Shown piece after piece: positions 18,962-28,500 of a DNA stretch of 64,000 nucleotides. The stretch covers positions 62,001-126,000 of the forward strand of contig JALCLH010000007.1 in the NCBI GenBank assembly GCA_022647765.1, read 5' to 3'. Source of the stretch: Acidipropionibacterium sp. (GTDB lineage: Bacteria; Actinomycetota; Actinomycetes; Propionibacteriales; Propionibacteriaceae). The position numbers were made by a program, and so were the translations under genes. The stretch's first letter is position 1. Each line of letters begins with the position of its first letter. The notes below the pieces were generated by a model. The model was given only the letters and a program-made list of their open reading frames with translations. It did not search any database and was not told where the DNA came from.

Positions 18962-20077
18962 ATGACCGACAACTCTCCCGAGTCCAGCACAGCACCAGAA
19001 TCGGGTGAGGGCTCGAACGAGGCGACTCTGGCGCGCTCCCAGGAGCGCAGCGACAAGGTCGAGGCCGATCTCGAGAAGCATCCGGGAAACTGGCGGATCC
19101 TCACCGGGGACCGCCCCACCGGCAAGCTGCACATCGGTCACTACTTCGGCTCCCTGGCCAACCGGGTGCGTCTCCAGGAGATGGGCATCGACTCCTTCCT
19201 GCTGATCGCCGACTACCAGGTGATCTACGACCGCGACGGCGTCGGCGACATCCAGGAGAACGTGCTGTCGGCGGTGGCCGACTACCTGGCGATCGGCATC
19301 GACCCGCAGCGCACCACCATCTTCACCCACTCCGCGCTGCCCGGTCTCAACCAGCTGCTGCTGCCCTTCCTGTCCCTGGTGACCGACGCCGAACTGAGGC
19401 GCAACCCGACGGTCAAGGAGGAGCTGGCCAGCTCCGAGCGGCCGATGTCGGGTCTGATGCTCACCTTCCCGGTCCATCAGGCCGCCGACATCCTGTTCTG
19501 CAAGGCCAACCTGGTGCCGGTCGGCCAGGACCAGCTGCCCCACATCGAGCAGGCGCGGGTCATCGCCCGTCGCTTCGACGAGCGCTACGGCCGAGTCGAT
19601 CCCGAGCATGCGGTGTTTCCGGAGCCGGAGGCCCTGCTGTCGGCCACTCCGCACGTGCTCGGTCTGGACGGCACGAAGATGAGCAAGTCGCATGGCAACA
19701 CCATCGAGATCGGGATGAGCGCCGACCAGACCGCCAAGCTCATCAAGAAGGCCAAGACCGACGCCGACCGCCGGATCAGCTACGACCCGGCGAACCGGCC
19801 CGAGGTCTCCAACCTGGTGCTGCTCACCGCGCTGTGCGAGGGGATCGAGCCCGAACAGGTCGCCGAGGAGATCGGGGACGGCGGCTCCGGGACTCTCAAG
19901 AAGCGGCTGACGGCGTCGATGAACGACTTCTTCGCGCCGATCCGGGCCCGGCGCGCCGAGCTGGTGGCCGATCAGGGGCATCTGCGCGAGGTGCTGCGCG
20001 AGGGCAACCGGAAGGCCGGGGAGATCGCGGACCGGACCCTCGACGAGGTGCGCCACGCGATGAGGATGGTGTACTGA
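18962..20077 (+). CDS. trpS: tryptophanyl-tRNA synthetase
   Basis: This 371-residue class I aminoacyl-tRNA synthetase charges tRNA-Trp. The HIGH motif is HIGHYFG (about 57-63) within GDRPTGKLHIGHYFGSL, and the KMSKS motif is LDGTKMSKSHGNTI. The family segment PMSGLMLTFPVHQAADILFC binds tryptophan and VPVGQDQLPHIEQARVIAR follows it. The first 40 residues are an acidic extension seen in propionibacterial forms. AAGGACACC precedes the ATG. The frame is intact. Confidence 0.96.
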   Translation: MTDNSPESSTAPESGEGSNEATLARSQERSDKVEADLEKHPGNWRILTGDRPTGKLHIGHYFGSLANRVRLQEMGIDSFLLIADYQVIYDRDGVGDIQENVLSAVADYLAIGIDPQRTTIFTHSALPGLNQLLLPFLSLVTDAELRRNPTVKEELASSERPMSGLMLTFPVHQAADILFCKANLVPVGQDQLPHIEQARVIARRFDERYGRVDPEHAVFPEPEALLSATPHVLGLDGTKMSKSHGNTIEIGMSADQTAKLIKKAKTDADRRISYDPANRPEVSNLVLLTALCEGIEPEQVAEEIGDGGSGTLKKRLTASMNDFFAPIRARRAELVADQGHLREVLREGNRKAGEIADRTLDEVRHAMRMVY

Positions 20078-20113
20078 GAGGCTCCCGGCCGCCGATTGCT
20101 GGCAGCCGACCGT

Positions 20114-20587
20114 TCAGGCCATCGGGTCGTCGCCCTCGGACCACCACAGGCCGTGCGCCTCGCAGGCGGCCTGGGCCCGCAGCCGCACCATCAGGGTGCA
20201 GCAGGAGACCTCACCGGCGGCCAGCGGCGCCAGCTCGTGGTCGCTGAGGTTGAGATAGCCGGCGATCTGGCGATGGTGATGGCCGGCGCGGTGCAGGGTC
20301 TGAATCCGGTTGACGGTCGGGGCGGCCGGTACCAGGGTCTGTTCGGCCGAGGCCACCGTCGCGGGAGTGAGCATCAGCAGACGCCGGGCGTCGCCGGCGC
20401 GAATCCGCGCCCGGGGACGGCGTCCAGGAGTGACCATGCTGGCCACCGTGGCGCTCGGCACCCCGGCGAGATGGGCCAGCACCCGCCACGGCACGCCGGT
20501 GGCGGCCATCAGGTAGCGGACATGCCGACTGAGGTGGGAGCGGAACACCCACTGATAGTCGTCGGAAAGCTGCGATGGGGGTGGCAT
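20114..20587 (-). CDS. putative helix-turn-helix protein of unknown function
   Basis: This 157-residue protein contains one probable HTH (about 30-65: LMAATGVPWRVLAHLAGVPS, then ATVASMV) and a second one toward the C-terminus (IQTLHRAGHHHRQIAGYLNL). The end contains CCTLMVRLRAQAACEAHGLW, where three cysteines occur without a clear metal motif. ATG 20587 is preceded by TGGAGGATCACC and is preferred over an upstream ATG at 20668. It follows the DEAD-box helicase gene on the same strand. I do not recognise a named family; DNA binding is inference. Confidence 0.55.
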   Translation of the reverse strand: MPPPSQLSDDYQWVFRSHLSRHVRYLMAATGVPWRVLAHLAGVPSATVASMVTPGRRPRARIRAGDARRLLMLTPATVASAEQTLVPAAPTVNRIQTLHRAGHHHRQIAGYLNLSDHELAPLAAGEVSCCTLMVRLRAQAACEAHGLWWSEGDDPMA

Positions 20588-20706
20588 GGTGATCCTCCAG
20601 GGCATCGGACCGGGTCGTTGATGCATACCCGCGCCGTATCCGTAGAGGATGCCATGCCGAACGGTCATCCGGAAGGCTCCGGTGACCGATCGGCATGTTC
20701 CGGGGA

Positions 20707-22506
20707 TCAGTCGGTGTGCGCCTTGCGAGTCCGGCGGCGTCGCCGCTGGGAGGCTGTGGTGCCGCGCTGAGCGCCGTCGCCGCTGACCGTCGTCTTGGCG
20801 GCTGCCGGCTTCTGCTCGACGACATGGGCCTTGGCCGTCTTCGCCTTGGCCGTTTTCTTGGTGACCGGCTTGGTAGCGGGCTTGGAGGCGGGCTCCTGCT
20901 CGGCGGCCGGAGCGGCGGTCGCCGGCGCAGACGCCGTGTGCCCAGGCGCCGTGTGCACAGACTGACCGGCGGCGACGACCTCGCCGTTGCGGCGACGGGT
21001 GCGCTTGCGCTTCGGGTGGTCGGACTTGTCCTTGGACCTGGCCGCCGGACGACCGTCCTTGCGATCGGCGTCCCGCTTGTCGTCCCTCCTGCCGCTCCTC
21101 TTCGCGTCCTTCTTGCCGAGGCGACCCGACCTGCGATGGTCGTCGTCGCGACGGTGCGTCGACGGATGGGTGGCCGGATCGAAACCGGGCAGGAAGCCCT
21201 CGGTGCCCTCAGGAATGTCGAGATCGGTGTACAGGTGGGCCGAGGTCGAGAAGGTGATCACCGGATCCTCGATCCCCAGATCGAGGGCCTTGTTGATCAT
21301 CTTCCACCGGGTCACATCCGCCCAGTCGACCAGGGTGACCGCGACCCCCTTGGCGCCGGCGCGGCCGGTGCGCCCGATCCGGTGCACATAGGTCTTCTCG
21401 TCATCGGGGCACTCGTGGTTGATGACATGGGAGACGCCGGTGACGTCGATGCCGCGGGCGGCCACGTCGGTGGCCACCAGGATGCTGGCCTCCCCGGAGC
21501 GGAACTTCTTGAGGGCCTTCTCGCGGGCCACCTGGGTGAGATCGCCGTGGATCGCCCGGGCCTTGAAACCGCGATCGTCCAGGTCGTCGGCGAGCCGCTG
21601 GCAGGCGCGCTTGGTCCGGCAGAAGATCATCACCTTCTCGACGTCGCGGGACTGCAGGATCCGCGCGATGACCTCGATCTTGTCCATCGCATGGGCCTGG
21701 TAGATGAACTGGGTGGTGTCGGGCACCGTCGCCTGGGCGTCGGCACCCTCGGCGCGGATGTGAACCGGACGATTCAGATGGGCCCTGGCCAGCGCCATAA
21801 TGGCGGCCGGCATGGTCGCGGAGAAGAGCATCGACTGGCGCTTGGGCGGAGTCATCGCCAGCAGCCTCTCGACATCGGGCAGGAAGCCCAGATCGAGCAT
21901 CTCGTCGGCCTCGTCGAGCACCGTGATCCGGGCCCGGGACAGGTCCAGATCCTTGCGGTGCGCCAGGTCCAGGAGGCGTCCGGGAGTGCCGACGACGACG
22001 TCGACCCCCGTCTTCAGGGCGTCGATCTGGTCGTCGTAGCCGACGCCGCCGTAGACGGTGAGCACCCGTGCTCCCCGCACACTGGCGGCGGTCGCGATGT
22101 CGCGGGAGACCTGGAGGGCCAGCTCGCGGGTCGGACACATCACCAGGGCCTGGGGCTTGCCGTAGTTCGAGATCTCGTCGAAGCCGTCGTCGCCGGGAAG
22201 GGTGATGCGCTGCAGGATGGTGACGCCGAAGGCCAGCGTCTTGCCGGTGCCGGTGCGGGCCTGACCGATGAGATCGGTGCCCTGGACGGCGATCGGGATG
22301 CACATCGCCTGGATCGGGAAGGGAGCGAGGATGCCGACTCCGGCAAGGGCCTGGCAGATGTCGTCGCGGACGCCGAGTTCGGCGAAGCTGGTCGGCGCCG
22401 TGCCCGCAGGAGCGGCGTCTGCAACGACAGGCTCGGCGGATGTGGGCTCTGTGGGTGCGGGCTCTGTGGAGGTGAGAATTGCGGGGGCAGAAGTTTCAGC
22501 AGACAG
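20707..22506 (-). CDS. DEAD-box RNA helicase with basic C-terminal tail
   Basis: This is an ATP-dependent RNA helicase. The Q-motif region (TSFAELGVRDDICQAL, then FPIQAMCIPIAVQG) precedes motif I ARTGTGKT, Ia PTRELAL, Ib GTPGR, II DEAD, III SAT, and motif VI HRIGRTGRAG. The C-terminal 170 residues are very rich in K, R, A and P (RDDDHRRSGRLGKKDAKR and similar), suited to RNA or ribosome binding. The N-terminal part before the Q-motif has no ATG, GTG or TTG in frame. CTG 22506 follows GAAGAGG at good spacing and is the best candidate start (599 residues). The first ATG in frame, at 22305, would delete the Q-motif. Confidence 0.92.
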   Translation of the reverse strand: MSAETSAPAILTSTEPAPTEPTSAEPVVADAAPAGTAPTSFAELGVRDDICQALAGVGILAPFPIQAMCIPIAVQGTDLIGQARTGTGKTLAFGVTILQRITLPGDDGFDEISNYGKPQALVMCPTRELALQVSRDIATAASVRGARVLTVYGGVGYDDQIDALKTGVDVVVGTPGRLLDLAHRKDLDLSRARITVLDEADEMLDLGFLPDVERLLAMTPPKRQSMLFSATMPAAIMALARAHLNRPVHIRAEGADAQATVPDTTQFIYQAHAMDKIEVIARILQSRDVEKVMIFCRTKRACQRLADDLDDRGFKARAIHGDLTQVAREKALKKFRSGEASILVATDVAARGIDVTGVSHVINHECPDDEKTYVHRIGRTGRAGAKGVAVTLVDWADVTRWKMINKALDLGIEDPVITFSTSAHLYTDLDIPEGTEGFLPGFDPATHPSTHRRDDDHRRSGRLGKKDAKRSGRRDDKRDADRKDGRPAARSKDKSDHPKRKRTRRRNGEVVAAGQSVHTAPGHTASAPATAAPAAEQEPASKPATKPVTKKTAKAKTAKAHVVEQKPAAAKTTVSGDGAQRGTTASQRRRRRTRKAHTD

Positions 22507-22740
22507 GATCGTGGCCTCTTCGTGAATTGGGCCCGTCGAGGCCCGCCGTCATGGACTTCGGCCCGCGTCAGGGCGTGCAGTCGGCCTGCCCAGGACGGGG
22601 CCAGGTGCGGAGCGATATCGACACACCGCGGCCCAGTCTACTGCCAATGGCGCGCGAAGCCGGAAAGATCACCTTTCGGTACCGCGTCGTGGAGCGTGTC
22701 CGGGCCGTCCCGGGCGTTCTCGCGGCCTAGGCTGGCCATT

Positions 22741-23424
22741 GTGAGCACCGAAGCGATCAGGCCAGTTCCGGAGGACCCGCCGTCCTCGGCCGTGACCACC
22801 TTCTGGGCGGTGGTGAGCGCGACGGCGCTGCACGGCCTGAGAACCACCGTCGACGGCATGCCGATGGCCCCCGATGTCGCGCGGCGGCTGCTGCTCGCAG
22901 ATCGCGCCGGGGAGTTCTCCGAGATCCTGGGCGAGTGCCGGGAGCACCTCGACAGCCTTGCCGAGCTCACCGAGGTGGAGCCCCTGATCGGCAGCATCGA
23001 CGAGTACGTGCCCAGCCGCAGCTGGCTCCAGGTGCTGCTGCGCGACTATCTGCTGGTCGGCCTGAGCAGCGACTTCATCGACCTGGTGGAGGGCGGCCTC
23101 GGTGCGAGTCTCACTCCTGCCAGCGGATCCTTCGGGCCCTGGCTCGGCGTGGGGACCGGCGTCCGGGTCCGCTGGGACGAGGAGATGCGCGCCGAGCTGT
23201 CAGCCTCCTCGGAGCACTCCGCGGACTCTGTCTTCGCCCGCAAACTCGTGGGGGAGGTGCTCAGCGTCGCGCAACGGCTGGCGGCGGTCCATCAGGACCT
23301 CTGCTCGGTGCTCACCGGGGCCGGGGACGGCGAGCTGGACGACCTGTCGGCGATCAACGAGGTGATGGCCGAGGTGCTGTCGCGCCATGACAGCAGGGTG
23401 GCCGAACTCGGTCTGGAACCGTAG
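22741..23424 (+). CDS. ferritin-like fold protein (MiaE-like, actinobacterial)
   Basis: This 227-residue helical protein is divergent from the DEAD-box helicase gene, its usual neighbour in actinobacteria. Ferritin-like diiron positions may lie in ADRAGEFSEILGECREHLD, LRDYLLVGLSSDFIDLVEGG and FARKLVGEVLSVAQRL. The family is annotated as ferritin-like fold-containing, related to tRNA-modifying MiaE hydroxylases, but the actinobacterial members have no proven activity. The start is GTG 22741. A hairpin terminator follows the stop. Confidence 0.75.
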   Translation: MSTEAIRPVPEDPPSSAVTTFWAVVSATALHGLRTTVDGMPMAPDVARRLLLADRAGEFSEILGECREHLDSLAELTEVEPLIGSIDEYVPSRSWLQVLLRDYLLVGLSSDFIDLVEGGLGASLTPASGSFGPWLGVGTGVRVRWDEEMRAELSASSEHSADSVFARKLVGEVLSVAQRLAAVHQDLCSVLTGAGDGELDDLSAINEVMAEVLSRHDSRVAELGLEP

Positions 23425-23440
23425 GAGAACCGGGTGGGAG

Positions 23441-23470
23441 AACGGGCCCGGCCCGAGGGCCGGACCCGTT
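23441..23470. terminator. bidirectional hairpin between the ferritin-like and DUF3107 genes
   Basis: AACGGG-C-CCGGCCC (23441-23454) faces GGGCCGG-A-CCCGTT (23457-23470), with one C-A mismatch and a tight GA loop. It sits between two convergent genes and probably ends both transcripts. Confidence 0.75.
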
Positions 23471-23500
23471 GTCACAGGGCGTCGCTGTGGTGGCCGGCGG

Positions 23501-23728
23501 TCAGGCCCGGCCGAATCCGACCTGACGTTGATTGGGCTGGCCCAGGTCGAGGTATCCGAGCGAGCGGGTCGGCACCAGGACGATGCGGCCCTTGTTGTCG
23601 ACGACCTTGAACAGCCCATCGGGCCGGGTGAGTGACTCGCGCAGGCTGGCCTCGATGGTCTCGGCCGCCTCGTCCGACTCGACGGTCACCTCGCGGGCGA
23701 CGTCCGTGATTCCGATCTTGATCTCCAT
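23501..23728 (-). CDS. DUF3107 family protein
   Basis: This 75-residue actinobacterial protein starts MEIKIGITDVAREVTVESDE, has a central helix AAETIEASLRESL and ends with LFKVVDNKGRIVLVPTRSLG and YLDLGQP. This is the DUF3107 signature, a small ATP-binding-annotated family found next to the DEAD-box helicase in mycobacteria and relatives. The function is unknown. ATG 23728 is chosen because the conserved N-terminus begins there; the frame is open upstream to 23842 without homology. Confidence 0.85.
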   Translation of the reverse strand: MEIKIGITDVAREVTVESDEAAETIEASLRESLTRPDGLFKVVDNKGRIVLVPTRSLGYLDLGQPNQRQVGFGRA

Positions 23729-24083
23729 GCCCCCCAACCTACTAGCTGGACGAGCCGGCACCACGAGGTTGTGCGAGGGGCGCAGCGTCGCGGTGAGGAT
23801 GGTCTCGGCGCCGCTGCTCAGCGAAGGCCGGACGCACCACACGGTGTGGGCGCCGGTTGGCCGCCGTGTGATCGGAGTACCGGGGACTGACTCGCGGATT
23901 TCTTACAAGATGATCGTGCCGGCGGCGATCTGGGAGCCGGATCCGGGGTGGTTTCGTACATTCTCCGTTGATCGGCAGATGTGCCGGCGGTTGCGTTCGC
24001 TGAGACTGCTCAGTGCAGCGCTTCAATCGCGGCGAGCAAGCTCGCTGACCGTGTTCTGAGAACTACGAACGATGGAGCCGCGG
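23729..24083. other. gene-free stretch upstream of DUF3107
   Basis: No reading frame in these 355 bases resembles a known protein or has a convincing ribosome site, and no RNA gene was recognised. It must hold the DUF3107 promoter (minus strand). A short GCGAGC/GCTCGC palindrome lies at 24032-24045. The 23880-24060 part is less GC-rich than its surroundings and could be an old insertion remnant, but I see nothing specific. Confidence 0.4.
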
Positions 24084-25025
24084 CTACTCCGCGGGGGTCT
24101 CCTGTGAGCGCATCGGCACATCGTCGGCCCGCCACAGCGCGACCGTCACATTGTCGAAGCCGCCGCAGGCATTGGCGTAGCCGACCAGAGAATCGGCGAC
24201 GTGGTTGGGATCGGGCCGCCCATCATCGCCTGGCGGCGCCTGCCCGACGAACCCCCAGAACACCCTGGCGAGGTCGGCGGGGTCCGGCAGATGGTTCCAC
24301 AGCCCGTCGCTGCACACCATCACCCAACCCGGGGTCCTGGGCCGGTAGGAGTGCACGCGCGGGTTGAGGTCGGCGGCGCGGGCGCCGAGCCACTTGGTGA
24401 TCGCGTGCGCGCCGGCCCCCGCCTCGGCCTCCTCGCGGGGCATCCCCAGCTCGATCTGGGCCTGAGCGACCGAGTCGTCGACGGTGAGCCGCTGCTCCCG
24501 GCCGGACTCGGGGAACCAGTAGGCGCGGGTGTCTCCGATGCTGGCCACCACGACCCGCTCCACCGAGCAGATGGCGGTCACCAGGGTGCAGGCGCCGATC
24601 GGCCCGGACCCCGGACCGTTGAGCACCGCGCGGTGGGCGTGCCGGACCGCGTGGCCGAACAGCGAGACGACGGCGTCGTCGCCGGTGGGCAGCCCCTGCG
24701 CGAGTGCGCCGGTGAGATATCGGCAGGCCGAGCTGGCGGCCACCTGGGCGGCCCGCTCGGCACCCTCGGTGGAGGAGACGCCATCGGCCACCGCCAGGAC
24801 GATGTGGCGGCCGTCGCGGTCGACGTCGATCGCCAGGAAGTCCTGATTGGTGGGATGTCTCAGGCCGATATCGGAGGCGGCGCCGATGGCCCGCCGCGCA
24901 CCGGCGGCCTGGGAGACGAGAACGTTGGAACGCGGGATCTGGCGCGTCGGAAGGTCCTGGGGCTCTGGTCGGAAGGACGGATCGGGACCCGGCGGGCTGA
25001 TGCTCCCGGACTCGGGTGAGGTCAT
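24084..25025 (-). CDS. PP2C-family serine/threonine protein phosphatase
   Basis: This 313-residue soluble phosphatase has the metal-binding motifs of PP2C: a SDIGLRHPTNQDFLAI segment (motif 1 variant), HIVLAVADGVSSTEGAE (DG motif 2), VVVASIGDTRAYW (motif 5/6), WVMVCSDGLWNHLPD (motif 8) and GGFDNVTVAL (motif 11). There is no transmembrane segment, unlike mycobacterial PstP. The first 40 residues are proline-rich and probably disordered. It likely reverses Ser/Thr kinase signalling; the substrate is unknown. It lies downstream of cspA on the same strand, separated by a terminator. Confidence 0.9.
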   Translation of the reverse strand: MTSPESGSISPPGPDPSFRPEPQDLPTRQIPRSNVLVSQAAGARRAIGAASDIGLRHPTNQDFLAIDVDRDGRHIVLAVADGVSSTEGAERAAQVAASSACRYLTGALAQGLPTGDDAVVSLFGHAVRHAHRAVLNGPGSGPIGACTLVTAICSVERVVVASIGDTRAYWFPESGREQRLTVDDSVAQAQIELGMPREEAEAGAGAHAITKWLGARAADLNPRVHSYRPRTPGWVMVCSDGLWNHLPDPADLARVFWGFVGQAPPGDDGRPDPNHVADSLVGYANACGGFDNVTVALWRADDVPMRSQETPAE

Positions 25026-25049
25026 CGGTTGCCTTTCCGTAATACCGAA

Positions 25050-25085
25050 GACCGTCCCGCACCTTGATGAAGGTGCGGGACGGTC
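25050..25085 (-). terminator. strong hairpin terminator downstream of cspA
   Basis: A perfect 16-bp stem (GACCGTCCCGCACCTT at 25050-25065 and its complement at 25070-25085) has a GATG loop. It lies 23 bases after the cspA stop on the minus strand and isolates cspA from the PP2C gene. Confidence 0.9.
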
Positions 25086-25108
25086 CTCATTCCTCGAGCC
25101 CGGATGAA

Positions 25109-25315
25109 TCAGGCGATGCGGACGTTCTCGGCCTGCTGGCCCTTGCGGCCCTCGGTGATGTCAAACTCAACCCGCTGGCCCTCGTCCAGGGTCTTGAACC
25201 CGTCGGTCTGGATCGACTTCCAGTGGACGAAGACGTCCTCGGAAGCGTTCCCGTCGACGGCGATGAAACCGTAACCCTTCTCAGGGCTGAACCACTTAAC
25301 GGTTCCCTGTGCCAT
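25109..25315 (-). CDS. cold-shock protein (CspA family)
   Basis: This 68-residue single-domain nucleic-acid chaperone begins [20 protein letters not shown] and has both RNA-binding motifs, KGYGFI (RNP1) and DVFVHW (RNP2, usually VFVHY/F). It continues [22 protein letters not shown] 25315 gives the standard family N-terminus; a second ATG two codons upstream is less likely. The 212-base divergent gap to adnA must hold the promoter and the 5' leader. The protein is probably abundant and cold- or stress-responsive, as usual for the family. Confidence 0.95.
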   Translation of the reverse strand: MAQGTVKWFSPEKGYGFIAVDGNASEDVFVHWKSIQTDGFKTLDEGQRVEFDITEGRKGQQAENVRIA

Positions 25316-25527
25316 GTGCACTCCTTGTCAGCGCTTTGGGGATACACCTCGTACCCCCAATGCCGGTCCCAACCCCGGCGACGCCAGTGATGAGCCGCAG
25401 GCCTGGGGTTGACCGGCTCCTCCGGCACCCCCGTCCTGCGAGACGGCGGGACTAGTTTCTCACACATTGGCTCAACTACCGATATCGGGTCGGGAAAAGT
25501 GTCGGTGGGCAGTGGTGAGATGGCGTC

Positions 25528-28500
25528 ATGAGCCTCCTTCGCGCCGCCACGACGACCGCCGACCGGGACCAGGCACGCGCCCTGGCCGACCGGCACGGCA
25601 CCGTTCTGGTGCTCGGCGGGCCCGGCACCGGGAGAACCACGGTGTGCCTGGAGCGGGTGGCGCAGTATCTCGCTGAGGGCGGACAGCTCGACCGTGCCGT
25701 GCTGCTCACCCACAGCCGGGGCGCCGCCCAGGAGCTGCGCAATGCGCTGCTGGCCCGGGTCGGCGGGGCGCACCTGGCCCCCCGGGTGACGACGGTGCAC
25801 GCCCTGGCCGCCCGGATCGTCTCCGAGCACGCCGAGCAGCCGCTCACCCTGCTCACCGCGCCCGAGCAGGAGTTCCGGATCCGGGAGCTGCTGGCCGGAA
25901 CCGACCTGTCCGGCTGGCCGGAGCACCTGCGCGCCGGGGCCGGCACCGCGAGATTCGCCTCCGACCTGCGAGTGCTGGCCGCCGCGATCCGCCAGGAGGG
26001 CCGCGACCCGGCCGACCTGGCGGAGCTGGGCGCCCGCTACGACATCGCGGCCTGGCGGGTGCTGGGGCCCTTCCTCTCCGATTACCTCGACGTGCTCGAC
26101 CTGGAGCAGACCATCGACTACGCCGAGGCGGTGCATCGCGCCAGAATCCTGCTCACCCGCCCCGACGTGCTCGCCTCGGTGACGGCGACGATGTCCCTGC
26201 TGGTGGTCGACGAGTTCGGAGAGTCCGATCCCTCCCAGGCCGCCCTGCTGGCCGGCCTGACCCGCGGGGGAGTGCCCACGCTGCTGGCCCTGGACCCCGA
26301 CCAGACCGCCTTCGAGTTCCGCGGCGCGGTGCCCGATCGGCTGGAGGAGCTGTCCGGCCTGTTCCCCGACCTGTCGGTGCACCACCTGCGCGCCGATCAC
26401 CGCTGCGCCGGCCGGGTCCACGACGCCGTCGAGCAGATCCGCGACCGGTTGCCGCTGGTCCCCGCCGCCCCGCCGTTGCGCCGGGTGGCGAGCACGGCGT
26501 CCCGCAGCGGGGGAGAGGTGATCTGCATGACGCAGCCGTCGGCCGCGCGCGCCGTCCGGGCACTGGCCGAGCAGCTGCGGCGAGCCCATCTGCACGACGG
26601 CGTCGACTGGTCGCAGATGGCCGTCATCACCCGGCACGGTTCCGAGATCGCGGCGCTGGCCGCGGTGCTGGCCACCGAGGGGGTGCCGGTGCACCGCAGC
26701 AAGGAGGAGGTGACGCTGTCCGGGGTGCACGCCGTCCAGGCCCTGCTGGTCGCCCTGGAGGCCGCCGCGGCCCTGTCCGAAGGCCGGACGCCGGGACCCG
26801 GTCTCACCACCGCGCTGATCGGCGGCCCGCTGTCCGGGCTGGACCAGGCGGTCTGCCACCGCATCGACGAATGGGCGCGGGCGCACCGCGTGGCGGCCCT
26901 CGACTGGACGGTGCTCACCGACACCCTGCTCGGGGAGGCCGTTGATCCGGAGGCTGCGGTCACGCCGGGCCTGGCCCGCGCCTGCCGGCCCGCCCGCGAC
27001 ATGGTGCGCCGGATCACGGCCGCCGGCACCCGGCTGGCCGCCGGCGGCGAGGTCCACGAGGCGCTGTGGACGCTGTGGGGGGCCACCTCCTGGTCGGCCG
27101 AGCTGCGCGACCGGGCGCTGGCCGGTGACGCCACCGCAGACCGGGAGCTCGACGGGATGTGCTCCCTGTTCGACCTGGCCGAGCGCACCTCCACCCTGAC
27201 CGGGGCGCCCGGCGCCCGGCGTCTGATCCGCTCGGTGCGCGAGGAGACCATCCCCGCCGACCGCAGCCGGGAGTCGGACCGGGACCGGCTCGGCGTCAGC
27301 CTGATCACCGCCCACCGCGCCAAGGGGCGCCAGTTCCGGGTGGTGGCGGTCAGCGGGCTGGAGGAGGGCGGCTGGCCGGCGCCCAACCACACCGGCTCCC
27401 TGGTGTCGGCCGACCAGTGGTCCCCCGACGGCCCGGTGCCCCCTCCCGGATGGCCCGAGACTGTTCGCGCAGAGCGGAGACTGCTGCTGCTGGCCTGCTC
27501 CCGGGCCGCCGACCTGCTCATCCTCACCGCCGTCGACGATCCCAATGGCGGGGTGACGCCGTCCCCCTTCTTCACCGAGATCGCCGAGGCCTTCGGAACG
27601 CAGCCCGCCGTCGGCGGCCGGGCCACCCGGATGACCGACCTGGTCGGGGAGCTGCGCCGGGTCGCGCTGGCCCCGGCGTCCTCGCCGGCACTGCGGGACC
27701 AGGCCTGCGGGCTGCTCACCGATCTCGTCTCCCGGGGCGTCTCACAGGCCGACCCGGCCCACTGGTGGCGTCTCGGCTGGAGCGGTGAGGAGAGCCCGCA
27801 CGCCCCCGAGGACGGCCGGCACATCACCGACCGGCACATCACCGAGACGGCTCCGCCGTCGGCCCAGTCCTCGTCGGCCCAGTCCTCGCCGGCCGCTGTC
27901 GAACCCGTCCGGCTGTCGGCCTCCCACGTCGGCGAGCTGCTCACCTGCCCCCGCCAGTGGTTCCTCACCCGGCGCGGCGGGGCAGCCGGAGTGCGCGGCC
28001 CGCGCGCCGGGGTCGGCTCCCTGGTGCACCGGGTGGCCGCCGAGACGATGGCCGACGGCTGGTCCCTGGAACGGGCAGAGGAGAGCTTGCGCGAGGGCTG
28101 GCCGCAGCTGGAGTTCGAGATCGGCTGGCAGTCCCCGGTCGAGGAGCAGGGCGCCCGGCAGGCCCTGGAGCGCCTGGACCGCTGGCTGGAGGGGCGCCCC
28201 GGCACCCTGGTGGGCACCGAGGTGGCCTTCGACCACACCTTCCACCTGCCGTCGGGGCCGGTGCGGTTTCGCGGCAGCATCGACCGGCTGGAGCGCGACG
28301 AGACCGGTCGGCTGGTCGTCGTCGACCTCAAGGCCGGCACCAGCAGCTCCGCCCAGGCCGCCCGCTCCCACCTGCTGCAGGTCGGCGTCTACCAGGCCGT
28401 GGTGGCCGCCGGCGGGGTGGCGATGGTCCCCGATCCCGCCCCGGTGGCCGTCGGCGGAGCCGAACTGGTCTACCTGCGCCGGGGAGCCGGACGCGGGGGA